Positions 9,057 to 18,786 of a DNA stretch of 58,678 nt are shown piece after piece (positions within the stretch are counted from its first letter, which is position 1; every line of letters begins with the position of its first letter). Both the position numbers and the translations under genes were made by a program. The notes beneath the pieces were generated by a model that was not told the origin of the DNA, searched no databases, and saw only the letters and a program-made list of their open reading frames with translations. Source of the stretch: Bacteroidota bacterium (GTDB lineage: Bacteria; Bacteroidota; Bacteroidia; Chitinophagales; UBA10324); NCBI GenBank assembly GCA_018267315.1, contig JAFDYS010000018.1, positions 1 to 58,678 of the forward strand, given 5' to 3'.

Positions 9057-9137
9057 AGTCGCAAGTAAAGAAGCCGCGGAGCATACACTTTGATGCGGCG
9101 TTTTCAGCCACATCCTAAGCAGCACATGCCTGCAGCA

Positions 9138-9145
9138 TATCTTTG
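9138..9145 (+). promoter_or_regulatory. -7 element of the 9154 gene
   Basis: TATCTTTG is an exact TAnnTTTG match 8 nt before the ATG. The -33 box is weak. Confidence 0.5.
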
Positions 9146-9153
9146 ATGATAAT

Positions 9154-9810
9154 ATGAAAGAGAAACTTCTGGCCTTTGTCGCGCTCGCGTTGATGGCAAC
9201 GGCCGCGGCGGCCCAACCTGAATTCCCGATGAACGCTACGTGGAAGGATTCAGCGAAACTTTACATCCGGGCGTTGAAGGAAGGAGCGTTGGTAGTGCGG
9301 TTGCAATCGCGGTCGCTGGCAATTGCCCGTTTGCGCGATGCCGGCGATGCAACGGCAGCCAACAACATCATGGTAACGCAGCGTGAGGAAAATCTAAAGA
9401 TCGTTTCAGCTTTTCGTAAATCATTTAATTTCTGCAACGTCTATTTCATCTATGCTGATTCAACTGATGCGTGGCTGCTGGGTAAACACGAAGGGTACTT
9501 TCTGAATGACGGTCTTGAAATAACTCCTTCTATAACACTGAAAGAATCATTTTCCCTGCTTGCTGAAGAAGGCAATCCTCACCAACCCGTGGCCTATGAT
9601 GAAACCCGCCCTAACCAGGAAACCAGTGAGCGCGGCTACCTGAATAATGCTATCGTCATTTATGATCCCCGGCTGAAGTTGCTGAAAGAGCCCTTCCCCT
9701 ATTATGCGCAGGAACCATTTCCTCAAAACCTGGCAGCAAGCAACTGGAGCGTAAAAGTGCAATCGCTGAATAAAAAGTTGGTGTCGTTTTACGAAAAGAG
9801 TACCCGGTAA
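9154..9810 (+). CDS. Secreted protein of unknown function
   Basis: 218 residues with a clear Sec signal peptide (KEKLLAFVALALMATAAAAQ). The mature part starts near residue 21 and has no membrane segment or lipobox, so it is probably periplasmic. The first ~70 residues are helical and charged (SAKLYIRALKEGALVVRLQSR). No family recognised. Transcribed alone between the divergent paaN and a strong terminator. Confidence 0.75.
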   Translation: MKEKLLAFVALALMATAAAAQPEFPMNATWKDSAKLYIRALKEGALVVRLQSRSLAIARLRDAGDATAANNIMVTQREENLKIVSAFRKSFNFCNVYFIYADSTDAWLLGKHEGYFLNDGLEITPSITLKESFSLLAEEGNPHQPVAYDETRPNQETSERGYLNNAIVIYDPRLKLLKEPFPYYAQEPFPQNLAASNWSVKVQSLNKKLVSFYEKSTR

Positions 9811-9819
9811 CCATTAAAA

Positions 9820-9860
9820 AAGCAAAGCGTGGCATCACCATGATGCCACGCTTTTTGAAT
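9820..9860. terminator. Strong bidirectional terminator
   Basis: A 14-bp perfect stem (AAAGCGTGGCATCA at 9824-9837 with its complement at 9841-9854) with a 3-nt loop, flanked by A-run and T-run. It serves the 9154 gene and the convergent M43 protease gene. Confidence 0.9.
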
Positions 9861-9873
9861 GATTTCAGATAAT

Positions 9874-11790
9874 TTATCTCGCTACTTCAAACTTCGATCT
9901 CACCACGTTGTCACCATTAACCATTTCAATCAGGTAGAATCCGTTCCTGAATGAAGAGAGGTCAAGGTCCATGGTGTTTGAACCTTCAGCGGCAGCCGTC
10001 GTCATGGTGGTCATCAGTTGACCCATCATGTTGTAAACGTTGAAACGAACGGCACCATCTTCATCACTGTTGTAGCTCACCTGAATGCGGCTTTGCGCGG
10101 GATTCGGTGCCAGGGTAATGGAAGAAAGGTCAAGTGACTGTTCAACCACTCTCCAGGGTGAAGAGCTTACATCTGCACGAAGTGTATAACAGTTGGATGC
10201 ATCGAATGCACCGCTTGCTCCGTTCACTTTCACCTTATAGGTTCCCGTAACAGCCGTGTTATAGGTAATTAATTCATCAGTAGTTCCGGAATTCTTTGAA
10301 GTGGCCACACTCGTTCCGCTGGGGTTAAACAGCGTAAGGTTATAGTTAGCCGGCAGTGTGGTCATTGAAACTTTGATGTTGGGGGCACCTACGTTCGAGA
10401 ACGAATAGAAGTCCACATCGGAAGAGGTGGCGATTAGCGCCTTATTGTCAACTCCGGTGCTGATTCCTTTGGCAGCACTCTTTGAGTTGTTGGGTTCCAG
10501 AATATCAGAGCATGTTGCCGGAGGAGTAGAGAAGTTTGCCACTGCGGAAAACGAAGAAGTCGTTCCGCCGCTGCAAACAGATTGCACATGAAAATCGTAA
10601 GAAGCATTGGCAGTCAAACCCGTAATGGATTTTGATGTAGTGGTTGAAGTGGTTGCCGTCCATGTGCCGCTGCTGGATAGTTTATATTCCACATTGTAGC
10701 TGATGGCTCCCACGGCAGCACCCCAATTAAGGGTAGCCGATGAAGAAGTGACGCCGGTGCTGAACAAGCCGGTTGGAGTATTACATGTGCCGCCGCCGCC
10801 GGGTGCCGTACAACCGATTGAATTCAACATGGCAGCACGTGATCCGCCTTGTGCAAACAGCGCCTGCATTCTTGATTTTTGACCGGCAGAAAACATAACC
10901 ATGCAGGCATCATCCGTGTAGTCCATATAATTCTCATACATGTCGCCATCGGGTCCGTTGGTGCAACTGATCCTGATGGTTGGTAAGGGACAGCCATAGG
11001 TTTCATCAGCCTGGTTCGGTGTATCTGAAACCTGATCAGAACCATTGCAGCCGTTGCCATCGTCACCCCAAATATGGTAGCAGTTTAACCAGTGACCTAC
11101 CTCATGGGTTGCCGACCGTCCCAGGTCATAAGAATTCATGGTGCCGGGCGCATTGGGTCCGCCAACAGTTGCATAATCAACAACTACACCATCTGTGGTG
11201 GCGCTGCCGCCGGGAAACTGAGCATAGCCCAGCAAACCGGAACCGAGGTCGCAGATCCAAATATTAAGATATGAGTCGCGATTCCAGATATCATCACCAC
11301 CTTTCGAAGTCTTCTTCACATCATCATTTGAGCTGAAAGAAGTTTTGGTGGTACTTACCCTCACGATACCCGTGGTGGCATTACCGCTCGGATCCTGCTG
11401 CGCTAGGCAGAAGTTGATTTCACAATCTGCAGCTACGGCCTGAAATACGGCGCGTGCTGATGAGAAATCGCTGTTGAGTTTGCGATAGTCATTGTTGAGC
11501 ACATTCAATTGCTCCAGGATGCGGTCATCGCTGATGTTTTCCGAAGTAGTGTTATACACCACGTGGAAAACCACCGGAATAGTTACCACTGTACGCAATC
11601 CTTCGGGATGGGCAGCGATCCAATTTTGTGTGTATTGTTCAATCTGATCCCGGTTGATTGAGTAGTTCGGATCTTCCAATCGTAACCGCTGGTCCACTTC
11701 AGTGGCTGCACAACGGTTAATAGATTCCTGTGCCATGGCAAAGTGCATGCACAGCATTAGCGCCACAGCGCTTAGTACTGATTGCTTCAT
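9874..11790 (-). CDS. Secreted M43-family zinc metalloprotease with FN3, PPC-like and T9SS domains
   Basis: 638 residues. Signal peptide (1-20) and propeptide-like region; a pappalysin/cytophagalysin (M43) catalytic domain of about 80-325 with the zinc motif THEVGHWLNCYHIWGD; and a Met-turn region NYMDYTDDACMVMFSAGQ. Then a fibronectin type III domain (about 335-425, starting CNTPTGLFSTG), a pre-peptidase C-terminal-like beta domain (about 430-540, CSDILEPNNS), and a T9SS type A sorting domain (about 560-638, APNPAQSRIQVSY to GFYLIEMVNG). An extracellular protease delivered by T9SS. The Asn in HExxHxxN in place of Gly is common in the M43 proteins of this phylum. Confidence 0.93.
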   Translation of the reverse strand: MKQSVLSAVALMLCMHFAMAQESINRCAATEVDQRLRLEDPNYSINRDQIEQYTQNWIAAHPEGLRTVVTIPVVFHVVYNTTSENISDDRILEQLNVLNNDYRKLNSDFSSARAVFQAVAADCEINFCLAQQDPSGNATTGIVRVSTTKTSFSSNDDVKKTSKGGDDIWNRDSYLNIWICDLGSGLLGYAQFPGGSATTDGVVVDYATVGGPNAPGTMNSYDLGRSATHEVGHWLNCYHIWGDDGNGCNGSDQVSDTPNQADETYGCPLPTIRISCTNGPDGDMYENYMDYTDDACMVMFSAGQKSRMQALFAQGGSRAAMLNSIGCTAPGGGGTCNTPTGLFSTGVTSSSATLNWGAAVGAISYNVEYKLSSSGTWTATTSTTTSKSITGLTANASYDFHVQSVCSGGTTSSFSAVANFSTPPATCSDILEPNNSKSAAKGISTGVDNKALIATSSDVDFYSFSNVGAPNIKVSMTTLPANYNLTLFNPSGTSVATSKNSGTTDELITYNTAVTGTYKVKVNGASGAFDASNCYTLRADVSSSPWRVVEQSLDLSSITLAPNPAQSRIQVSYNSDEDGAVRFNVYNMMGQLMTTMTTAAAEGSNTMDLDLSSFRNGFYLIEMVNGDNVVRSKFEVAR

Positions 11791-12030
11791 GAAAATTGGT
11801 TTTGTTGGTGAAATTTGTGACAGAATGAGGAAGCAATGATACGTAAGAAATCCAAATCGGTTTCAATACACTGAAAAAATCATATCCCCATATCTGCCGT
11901 GATTAATAACGCATTAGTGGCGAAAAATTCTTAATACAGCCAAACAAGCCATAGGAACCATTGAGGAATATTCCTGATTACCTGTAACAATCTCCTTGTT
12001 TCCCCCCTCCTACTTCCAAAATTCAAGCCC

Positions 12031-12744
12031 ATGAAACAACTTTTATTGCTGCCATTCATCATGCTCATGCTTGGTGTCGGCGCATATGCCAACTCAGGAT
12101 TACCTGACCAATTCTCCACCGAGCATAGAAACTTGAAAAGTTTCAGTGCCATCTCACTACAAATCCCCGCTGAAGTGAATCTAATCTGTGGCGACTTTTC
12201 ATTTAGCATTTCATCAAGTGAGGAAATGCTCGGCAAAATTGTAACGGAGGTTCATAACGGGGAACTGGTTATCCGCTTTTCAAAAAACGGTTACGATCAG
12301 GTAACCGAACCGGTTAATATCGAAATCAGTATGCCCCGGGTGCTTGCCGTGGAGATTAACGGATCAGGAAGCATTCAATCCCAAAGTGAACTCAGCAGTG
12401 CCTCGCTATCACTCGAGATAAATGGATCAGGAAACATTAACCTATCAGGACTGAAGACCGAAACGCTTTCCGCCACCGTCAACGGATCGGGCACTATTCA
12501 GAATCTTAAGGGAACTACCAATTCACTTAACCTGCAAGTGAATGGAAACGGAGAAATTAATATTCCTGATCTTACGGGAAAAACGGTAGAAACTTCCATA
12601 ACGGGCTCAGGAAAAATCTGCACCGGTGCCACCGAATCACTGCATGCAGAAATTGCAGGAAGCGGTGACGTTCGCTACGCCGGTTCTCCGCTGAAAAAGA
12701 ATGTTGAGATTGTCGGCACGGGTACCGTTACTGCCATGAACTAA
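12031..12744 (+). CDS. DUF2807 (head GIN domain) secreted protein, first of a tandem pair
   Basis: 237 residues with signal peptide (1-20). After an adhesin-like start (NLKSFSAISLQIPAEVNLICG), a series of rungs each carry NGSGSI/NGSGNI/NGSGTI about every 20-25 residues, the hallmark of the DUF2807 beta-helix. Probably periplasmic or surface-exposed; no enzymatic role is known for the family. A 44-bp gap separates it from a longer paralogue, so they are likely co-transcribed. Confidence 0.88.
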   Translation: MKQLLLLPFIMLMLGVGAYANSGLPDQFSTEHRNLKSFSAISLQIPAEVNLICGDFSFSISSSEEMLGKIVTEVHNGELVIRFSKNGYDQVTEPVNIEISMPRVLAVEINGSGSIQSQSELSSASLSLEINGSGNINLSGLKTETLSATVNGSGTIQNLKGTTNSLNLQVNGNGEINIPDLTGKTVETSITGSGKICTGATESLHAEIAGSGDVRYAGSPLKKNVEIVGTGTVTAMN

Positions 12745-12788
12745 ATCAGCAAAACACATTTATACAAAGAATTCAAATCACATAACTC

Positions 12789-13679
12789 ATGAAAAAAATT
12801 GTAATTGCCATTGTACTCACCGTTGCCGTGTCCGCCTTCGCGCTGGCACAATCCAAAGTGACCCAAACACGAGATGCCGCTGACTTTACGGCCGTCGAAT
12901 TGCGGATGCCTGCCACGGTTTATGTAAATCAGGATAACCATTTCAGCGTAACGGTTTCGGCTCCGCAAGAATGGCTTGACCGCATTTCAACAGAGGTGGA
13001 TGGTCATCAACTTAACATCGAAATTGAATCAAAGGACTGGTCAAAGGATTTCTGGAAAAGCAAACCCGATGTGATTGTGAACATCACCCTGCCGAAGATC
13101 AACGGACTTACCGTGTCGGGCTCAGGAACGATCAAAGTTCAAAACAACATCCTTACTGATCTGCTTAAGCTGGAGGTTAGCGGATCCGGCATCGTGGATG
13201 TAGCCGAATATAAAGCCGGTAAGGTGCAGGAAGGTGTTTATGGCAGCGGGATCGTTACGGTGGGTAATGCCGTTGCAGAAAACATACGGCAGGAAGTGCA
13301 GGGCTCAGGCATAGTCAAGACCACTTCCATTCAGGGTACATTGGTTTCAGTTTCCCTCGGTGGTTCTGGTGAGATCAGGATTGAAAACATTGCTGCTGAA
13401 AAATTGGATGCCAGCACCGAAGGGTCAGGCAATGTGAAGATCGTGAAAGGAGTGGTTAATGATGCTTCTCTCAGTACGGCCGGATCGGGCAGTGTATCAG
13501 CTGCACAACTTGTGGCTAAAAATGTTTCAGCGGCCGTGGCCGGTTCCGGTGGCATTTCGGTAGGTGTGCTCGACACACTCGAGGCATCCATCGCCGGCAG
13601 CGGCAGCGTTGTTTACAACGGGTCTCCTTCCACCGTTCATAAAAGCATCAGCGGTTCAGGCAGTGTGAGACAACAGTAA
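12789..13679 (+). CDS. DUF2807 (head GIN domain) secreted protein, second of a tandem pair
   Basis: 296 residues, signal peptide 1-20 (ends ALAQ). Same family as the preceding gene: DFTAVELRMPATVYVNQ at the start and repeated SGSGTI/SGSGIV/GSGSV rungs. It has several more rungs than its neighbour, so the pair probably arose by duplication followed by rung gain or loss. Ends just before a strong terminator. Confidence 0.9.
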   Translation: MKKIVIAIVLTVAVSAFALAQSKVTQTRDAADFTAVELRMPATVYVNQDNHFSVTVSAPQEWLDRISTEVDGHQLNIEIESKDWSKDFWKSKPDVIVNITLPKINGLTVSGSGTIKVQNNILTDLLKLEVSGSGIVDVAEYKAGKVQEGVYGSGIVTVGNAVAENIRQEVQGSGIVKTTSIQGTLVSVSLGGSGEIRIENIAAEKLDASTEGSGNVKIVKGVVNDASLSTAGSGSVSAAQLVAKNVSAAVAGSGGISVGVLDTLEASIAGSGSVVYNGSPSTVHKSISGSGSVRQQ

Positions 13680-13699
13680 TGACTCAATAAGAACATGGA

Positions 13700-13740
13700 A
13701 GAAAGGAAGGCGTTATGAAAATGACGCCTTCCTTTTTTAT
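13700..13740 (+). terminator. Intrinsic terminator after the DUF2807 pair
   Basis: The stem AAAGGAAGGCGTTAT (13702-13716) pairs with 13721-13735 through a GAAA tetraloop, with one G-T wobble, followed by TTTTTT. Confidence 0.9.
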
Positions 13741-13911
13741 TTAAGTTGGAATTGCCTTTCCCCAATTCTTGAATTTTACTTCTCACTTTTGCACTGACAA
13801 TTTCCAGGAGTGAGATGTGATTCAAGAAGCGATACCATCCGGATTCTCCGGCCATTGACCGTTTTTGTCATTACATTGAATTTCCTCGGATGTAAATTCC
13901 AATCGGGTACC

Positions 13912-15951
13912 ATGAATAACAACCATCCCAACACCAATCACCTGATTCACGAAACAAGTCCCTACCTGTTGCAACATGCCCACAACCCGGTTGAATGGTA
14001 TCCCTGGGGTTATGAAGCATGGCAGCGGGCGAAGAAGGAAAACAAACTCGTGCTCGTTTCTATTGGATATTCTTCCTGCCACTGGTGCCACGTGATGGAA
14101 CGCGAAAGTTTTGAAGACACGGCTGTGGCGAATGTGATGAACCAGCATTTCATATGCATCAAGGTGGATCGTGAAGAACGGCCCGATGTGGATCAGGTGT
14201 ACATGACAGCCGTTCAACTCATGACCGGTGGCGGCGGCTGGCCGCTCAACTGCATCACCCTGCCCGACGGACGACCCATTTATGGCGGTACTTACTTTCC
14301 CAAAAACAAATGGGTGAGTCTGCTGCAGCAACTGGCCGCTTATTACGAATCAAACCCGAAGGATGCAGAAGATTATGCTTCTAAACTGATGGATGGAATT
14401 TGTCAGGTTGAGGTGGTGAAATTCAATGATACAGAGGTCTCTTTTCATTTTGACACCTTAAAAAATGCGGTTGATGGCTGGAGCGAATATTTTGACACGG
14501 TGGAAGGCGGCAACAACCGCGCACCTAAATTCCCCATGCCCAACAATTATGAATTTCTTCTGCGGTATGCTGTAGCTGCAAATGACCCTGCGATTCTGCA
14601 ACACGTATTACTCACTCTAAGCAAGATGGCTTGGGGCGGTATTTATGATCAGCTCGGAGGAGGATTCGCGCGCTACTCCACCGATACGCTGTGGAAAGTT
14701 CCGCACTTTGAAAAAATGCTTTACGACAATGCGCAGCTCGTGTCACTCTATTCCCTCGCCTATGAGCTCACAGGAAATGAACTCTATAAGCAGGTGGTGT
14801 ATGAAACGTGTGCATTCATTCAACGTGAGATGACCGCTGCCGACGGAGGATCTTATTCAGCCCTCGATGCAGACAGTGAAGGGGAAGAAGGAAAATTTTA
14901 TGTGTGGACCGAAGCAGAACTCCGTTCATTGCTGGGCAACCATTACGATTTGTTCGCCGCCTGTTTCAACGTGAATGAAACCGGTTATTGGGAAGAGGGC
15001 AACTACATTTTGCTGCGGAAAAAATCTGATGAGCAAATCGCGAAGCAATTCGGGATCACGGTCGAAAATTTGAAAAAAGAAATTGCTGAAGACAAACAGA
15101 AACTGCTTTCAGTAAGAAACAAACGAGTGCATCCGGGGCTTGATGACAAGCAACTCACTTCATGGAATGCCCTAATGACGAAAGCGTATTGCGATGCATA
15201 CAATGCTTTTGGCGATCAGAAATTTCTGGAGAGCGCCTTGAAGAATGCCGGTCACAACTGGAAAACGCTGTGGCAAAATGACGGGGGATACATTCACAGT
15301 TACAAAGAAGGAAGCAAACCAAACAACACGTCCGGCTTTCTTGAAGACTACTCTTTCTCGGCTGAAGCATTTATCGCCCTATACCAATGCACGTTTGATG
15401 AAACCTGGCTGCAGCGCGCCAGAACAGTAATTGTGTACGCCATCCGTCATTATTATGATGACAGATCAAAAATGTTCTTCTTCACATCAGATGCGGATGC
15501 GCCGCTGGTTGCGCGAAAAATGGAAATCAACGACAACGTGATTCCCGCTTCCAATTCAAGCATGGCAAAAGCGCTGTTTGCACTTGGTTATTATTTCGAC
15601 GATGATTCATATCAACAAATGGCCGCACAGATGCTGAACAACGTGCAAAATGGCATCGTCAAATATCCTTCCGGATACAGTAACTGGATGATGCTGTTGC
15701 TGAATTACACATCACCTTACAAAGAAGTAGTGATTACCGGCGCCGATGCACTCTCACTCCGCAATGAAATCGCAGCGCAATTTTTTCCGAATGTGTTGTT
15801 CGCCGGTGCCACCGGTGCAGGCAGCCAACTGGGACTCCTGGAAAACCGCTTCGTGACAGGAAAAAATCTGATCTACATCTGTGAAAACAAATCCTGCAAA
15901 CTGCCGGTGGAATCTGTAGATGCAGCACTGAAACTTCTGGGGGCCAGGTAA
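13912..15951 (+). CDS. DUF255 thioredoxin-domain protein (YyaL/SPATA20 family)
   Basis: 679 residues from the ATG at 13912. N-terminal thioredoxin-like DUF255 domain with [28 protein letters not shown] opening and the [11 protein letters not shown]xxC motif near residue 60, followed by an alpha/alpha-barrel like that of N-acylglucosamine epimerases. A GTG at 13810 is in frame and would add 34 residues with a hydrophobic stretch ending FLGC, resembling a lipoprotein signal. Some Bacteroidota homologues do carry such a signal, so the longer start cannot be excluded. Neither start has a Shine-Dalgarno sequence. Physiological substrate unknown. Confidence 0.9.
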   Translation: MNNNHPNTNHLIHETSPYLLQHAHNPVEWYPWGYEAWQRAKKENKLVLVSIGYSSCHWCHVMERESFEDTAVANVMNQHFICIKVDREERPDVDQVYMTAVQLMTGGGGWPLNCITLPDGRPIYGGTYFPKNKWVSLLQQLAAYYESNPKDAEDYASKLMDGICQVEVVKFNDTEVSFHFDTLKNAVDGWSEYFDTVEGGNNRAPKFPMPNNYEFLLRYAVAANDPAILQHVLLTLSKMAWGGIYDQLGGGFARYSTDTLWKVPHFEKMLYDNAQLVSLYSLAYELTGNELYKQVVYETCAFIQREMTAADGGSYSALDADSEGEEGKFYVWTEAELRSLLGNHYDLFAACFNVNETGYWEEGNYILLRKKSDEQIAKQFGITVENLKKEIAEDKQKLLSVRNKRVHPGLDDKQLTSWNALMTKAYCDAYNAFGDQKFLESALKNAGHNWKTLWQNDGGYIHSYKEGSKPNNTSGFLEDYSFSAEAFIALYQCTFDETWLQRARTVIVYAIRHYYDDRSKMFFFTSDADAPLVARKMEINDNVIPASNSSMAKALFALGYYFDDDSYQQMAAQMLNNVQNGIVKYPSGYSNWMMLLLNYTSPYKEVVITGADALSLRNEIAAQFFPNVLFAGATGAGSQLGLLENRFVTGKNLIYICENKSCKLPVESVDAALKLLGAR

Positions 15952-15974
15952 TCCGGTTCGGCAATGCAAGCCGG

Positions 15975-16556
15975 CTATTTCTTTACGGCATTGATCTTGA
16001 ACCCAACGCTCATACCATTATGCGACGCTTCGTAACGATAGGTGTACACCATAACATGAAAGGCCTTTTCATCATTGGTGTCAGCACCCGGTAAGTAGAA
16101 ATAATGAGACTTATCTCCGCCGCTGTCTTTTTGTTTTTCCGTATAGTTCGCGCCAAGCGCTTCCCGAATCCACTTTAGTGTCATGGTATAATTAATCTGC
16201 CCTTCCGTTACTTCACTTTCTTTGTACGAATGACTGAAGTAAGCAATTGCCACCTGGTCTTTCGCGCCATAAACTGCTTTGCCTCCATTAAAATCAGGAA
16301 TTTCTACTGTGGTTTCATAGTAAAGATAACCGGGAAAGTCTTTGTTCCTGGTGGATTTGGCAACATGGAGATCATGAAATGCTTCAATCACATCCGAAGT
16401 ATAGTAGCTCGCATTTACATATTGCATGAATGCTGTTGTAAATGCATCCTGCCCCCCTTCAGGCGGTGCCGGTGAACAGGGATTTTCATCGGCATTGCCG
16501 AAACTCAAGGCGGTAAATCCGAGTGTAAGTACCAGCAATAAAATTGATTTTCTCAT
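15975..16556 (-). CDS. Secreted protein of unknown function
   Basis: 193 residues with signal peptide (RKSILLLVLTLGFTALSFG). The mature part is polar and aromatic with beta-rich character and no lipobox or transmembrane helix. I recognise no family. It sits directly upstream of, and convergent to, the DUF255 gene with only 23 bp between stops. The next minus-strand gene upstream is another orphan secreted protein; no clear sequence similarity between the two is visible. Confidence 0.72.
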   Translation of the reverse strand: MRKSILLLVLTLGFTALSFGNADENPCSPAPPEGGQDAFTTAFMQYVNASYYTSDVIEAFHDLHVAKSTRNKDFPGYLYYETTVEIPDFNGGKAVYGAKDQVAIAYFSHSYKESEVTEGQINYTMTLKWIREALGANYTEKQKDSGGDKSHYFYLPGADTNDEKAFHVMVYTYRYEASHNGMSVGFKINAVKK

Positions 16557-16642
16557 GGTGATGATTTGATTGTTTCAATAGTTGTTCAAAGGGTGAAATG
16601 CATTATCGTGAAACTTCCCGAACTGGTATTTGCGAATCATGT

Positions 16643-17266
16643 TTACTGCGCGGTTGCACCGTGCACTTCAAATACGAGATTATAGGCCTTGCCCAGCATG
16701 GGTCTTCTCAGCTCAACAGAAAAATAAGGCGCCACATCAAGTTGGCGTTTGATTTCCACATAATCTGTTATGCCCGGAGGTAACTGAACGGCTTTGTGAT
16801 AAAAGTAAGTGATGAAAGGAGGATATAATTTGCTGTATTCATCTTCAGGGCGAACAACTATTTCAGTATGTGACAGCAGGGCATCGTAGCGGCTGATGAG
16901 AAAGTCCACATTCTTCTTATACCAGTTAAACATGCTATCCTTCACCTCTTCCCAGGTTTTATCGCCTGCGCCCACATTGTTTCCAATAATTTCCATTTCA
17001 TTGAGCGTGTACAATTGACCATTCATGAGCGTTGACTTATGGTCCTTTTCAAAGCTCAGGTACGCACGGTCGACGCCGGCATACTGATCCACCACATCAT
17101 CATTGAGGCGGATGAGATTGTATTGCTGCGTGGTGTCTTTAATAAAAGTGGGGAACCCCCGGTCGGCTTCCTGTAACGCTTCATGAAGCAGGTTATATAA
17201 ATTCTTTTGTTGGGCCTGTGTGCAAACCGGCAACAGGAATAAAATAAAAATCGCAAATCGTTTCAT
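16643..17266 (-). CDS. Secreted protein of unknown function
   Basis: 207 residues from the ATG at 17266; the longer in-frame start at 17329 would precede the signal peptide. Signal peptide KRFAIFILFLLPVCTQAQ. The mature part is helical and then beta-rich, with several acidic stretches. No family recognised. The next gene downstream on the same strand begins 86 bp away, so co-transcription is possible. A promoter-like TATCTTGC lies about 20 nt upstream. Confidence 0.7.
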   Translation of the reverse strand: MKRFAIFILFLLPVCTQAQQKNLYNLLHEALQEADRGFPTFIKDTTQQYNLIRLNDDVVDQYAGVDRAYLSFEKDHKSTLMNGQLYTLNEMEIIGNNVGAGDKTWEEVKDSMFNWYKKNVDFLISRYDALLSHTEIVVRPEDEYSKLYPPFITYFYHKAVQLPPGITDYVEIKRQLDVAPYFSVELRRPMLGKAYNLVFEVHGATAQ

Positions 17267-17402
17267 GATGATTATCTGAAGGGCGGCAAGATAAATAAGA
17301 ACCTTTCTCACCCTCATGACTCTGGTCACAAGACATGCTGAGACAAACTGTGATCATATTAAAGTTGACGGGAAAGCGCAATTAATGTGAAGAAGGATTC
17401 AT

Positions 17403-17410
17403 TACCTTAG
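17403..17410 (+). promoter_or_regulatory. Probable -7 element of the TetR gene
   Basis: TACCTTAG is one base from TAnnTTTG and lies directly upstream of the inverted repeat at 17425-17455. Confidence 0.35.
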
Positions 17411-17424
17411 CATCACTTACTTGT

Positions 17425-17455
17425 CAGGTAAACCGGCATTGGGGCGGCTTACCTG
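17425..17455. promoter_or_regulatory. Candidate TetR operator (imperfect palindrome)
   Basis: CAGGTAAACCG at 17425-17435 and CGGCTTACCTG at 17445-17455 are inverted with 10 of 11 matches and a 9-nt spacer. The site lies between a promoter-like element and the TetR start, the usual place for an autorepression operator. Confidence 0.5.
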
Positions 17456-17493
17456 TACGCACACCAAACCTTTAACCAAAAAATTAAAAAGCA

Positions 17494-18027
17494 ATGAAAC
17501 TTACCAAAAATGACTGGATCCACCGGGGAGTTGGAATCCTCAGCACCGAAGGAGCTTACGCACTGATGATTGATCATTTGTGCGCACGCTTAAGAATTAC
17601 CAAGGGATCATTCTATCATTACTTCAATGGTATTGATGAATACATCCGGCTGATCATGAAAGCGTGGGAAAACAATGTGAATGCTGAATTGAAGAAGATT
17701 GATGAGTCAGGCAAGAATGCCAACGAAAGGTTGGATATGCTTCGCACTTATATCTTCAGTGACACCGGCAAATCAGAACTCGGTGTACGCAGCATGGCTC
17801 TCGAAAGAAAAAATCTCAGGTCATTTGTTGACCGGGTGAATACCTCACGTCAGCGGGTGCTTACACGCATCTGCAAAGAAATGGGACTTGACGACAAACG
17901 CGCCAGGGCCGTTGCACGACTGGTGAATGATTGCTGGGTGGGATTACTGATTGCGGGCATTGATGATCAATCAGCCCGCGATGAAGCACTCGGCAACTTA
18001 ACCGATTTGCTGATGAAAGGGCTTTGA
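17494..18027 (+). CDS. TetR/AcrR family transcriptional regulator
   Basis: 177 residues. An N-terminal helix-turn-helix (about 22-48, MIDHLCARLRITKGSFYHYF) is the classic TetR recognition segment. The C-terminal ~125 residues are helical ligand-binding/dimerisation sequence of no recognisable specificity. No transporter or enzyme gene is adjacent on the same strand; the divergent neighbour (starting at 17266) is a secreted orphan. An imperfect palindrome just upstream suggests autoregulation. Confidence 0.92.
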   Translation: MKLTKNDWIHRGVGILSTEGAYALMIDHLCARLRITKGSFYHYFNGIDEYIRLIMKAWENNVNAELKKIDESGKNANERLDMLRTYIFSDTGKSELGVRSMALERKNLRSFVDRVNTSRQRVLTRICKEMGLDDKRARAVARLVNDCWVGLLIAGIDDQSARDEALGNLTDLLMKGL

Positions 18028-18057
18028 TCGCTTGTCAAAAATTACTATCTGACATTG

Positions 18058-18091
18058 AGCAAAGGCCGGCAGAATTGCCGGCCTTTTTTGA
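18058..18091 (+). terminator. Intrinsic terminator of the TetR gene
   Basis: AAAGGCCGGCA (18061-18071) and TGCCGGCCTTT (18076-18086) with a 4-nt loop, followed by further Ts. Confidence 0.9.
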
Positions 18092-18280
18092 TTCTGCCCA
18101 CTTTAAGTTCATCAACTGCGCAGTGGTTCCAGGAGACCTGCTTGCTAAACAATCTTTTGTAAAGCGATCTGCCAATATGAAAAATCCTTCCCCGGTAATT
18201 TTCATTGATCTGTCCACCTCTGAATTGAACATGGGTGTGGAACCGAAATACGCAATGAATTGGAGGAGTGGGAAGGAATT

Positions 18281-18685
18281 TTAGCTCGCTGCAGTTTTTT
18301 CAGTTTCCTGCTTTTTCTTCGAACGGTACTTCATTATTCCATACACAGAAAGAATAATGAACGGCAAAGAAGAAACTGCCACTTTCAAATTCATGGATAA
18401 AATTCCCACAAGCAATACCATCAGCATCAGCAGACCAATCAACGCCATGCCGGTAAACGCAAGCCAAGGTTTGGGGTTGCGCAGCAATAGTGAAATAAGC
18501 AGCAAGAGCTGACCAATCAGTGGAAGCACGGTGAACGGGTGAAGTGCTGAAACTGGATCTGTAAAAAATTTTGCGAGCAACTCGCCTTCCGCTTTGAAAA
18601 GGAATGTATGCTGACTGCCACCCCATTCAAGATAGCCAAACAGCGAGGTAATTATCAGCAAGGCATTAAGTAGTTTCAGGTTCAT
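18281..18685 (-). CDS. Small four-helix membrane protein, function unknown
   Basis: 134 residues with four hydrophobic segments: about 4-22, 46-67, 73-94 and 98-114. The tail is lysine-rich (YRSKKKQETEKTAAS), implying a cytoplasmic C-terminus. No recognised family. Probably transcribed alone. Confidence 0.72.
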   Translation of the reverse strand: MNLKLLNALLIITSLFGYLEWGGSQHTFLFKAEGELLAKFFTDPVSALHPFTVLPLIGQLLLLISLLLRNPKPWLAFTGMALIGLLMLMVLLVGILSMNLKVAVSSLPFIILSVYGIMKYRSKKKQETEKTAAS

Positions 18686-18786
18686 CCACTGAAAGATTGA
18701 TGCAATGAAAATAACATGGAAAAACGAGTGACGAAGTGCGGTTGCGAAACCTTAAACTCAAAAACCTGAAACCGCTACCTGATTCA

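Noticed and set aside
9874..11790. Asn replacing Gly in the M43 motif as a possible loss of function
   Set aside because: HExxHxxN is common in Bacteroidota M43 proteases, and all zinc ligands are intact.
18024..18284. Open frame of 86 codons after the TetR gene
   Set aside because: It runs straight through the TetR terminator hairpin, has no protein-like composition and no promoter.
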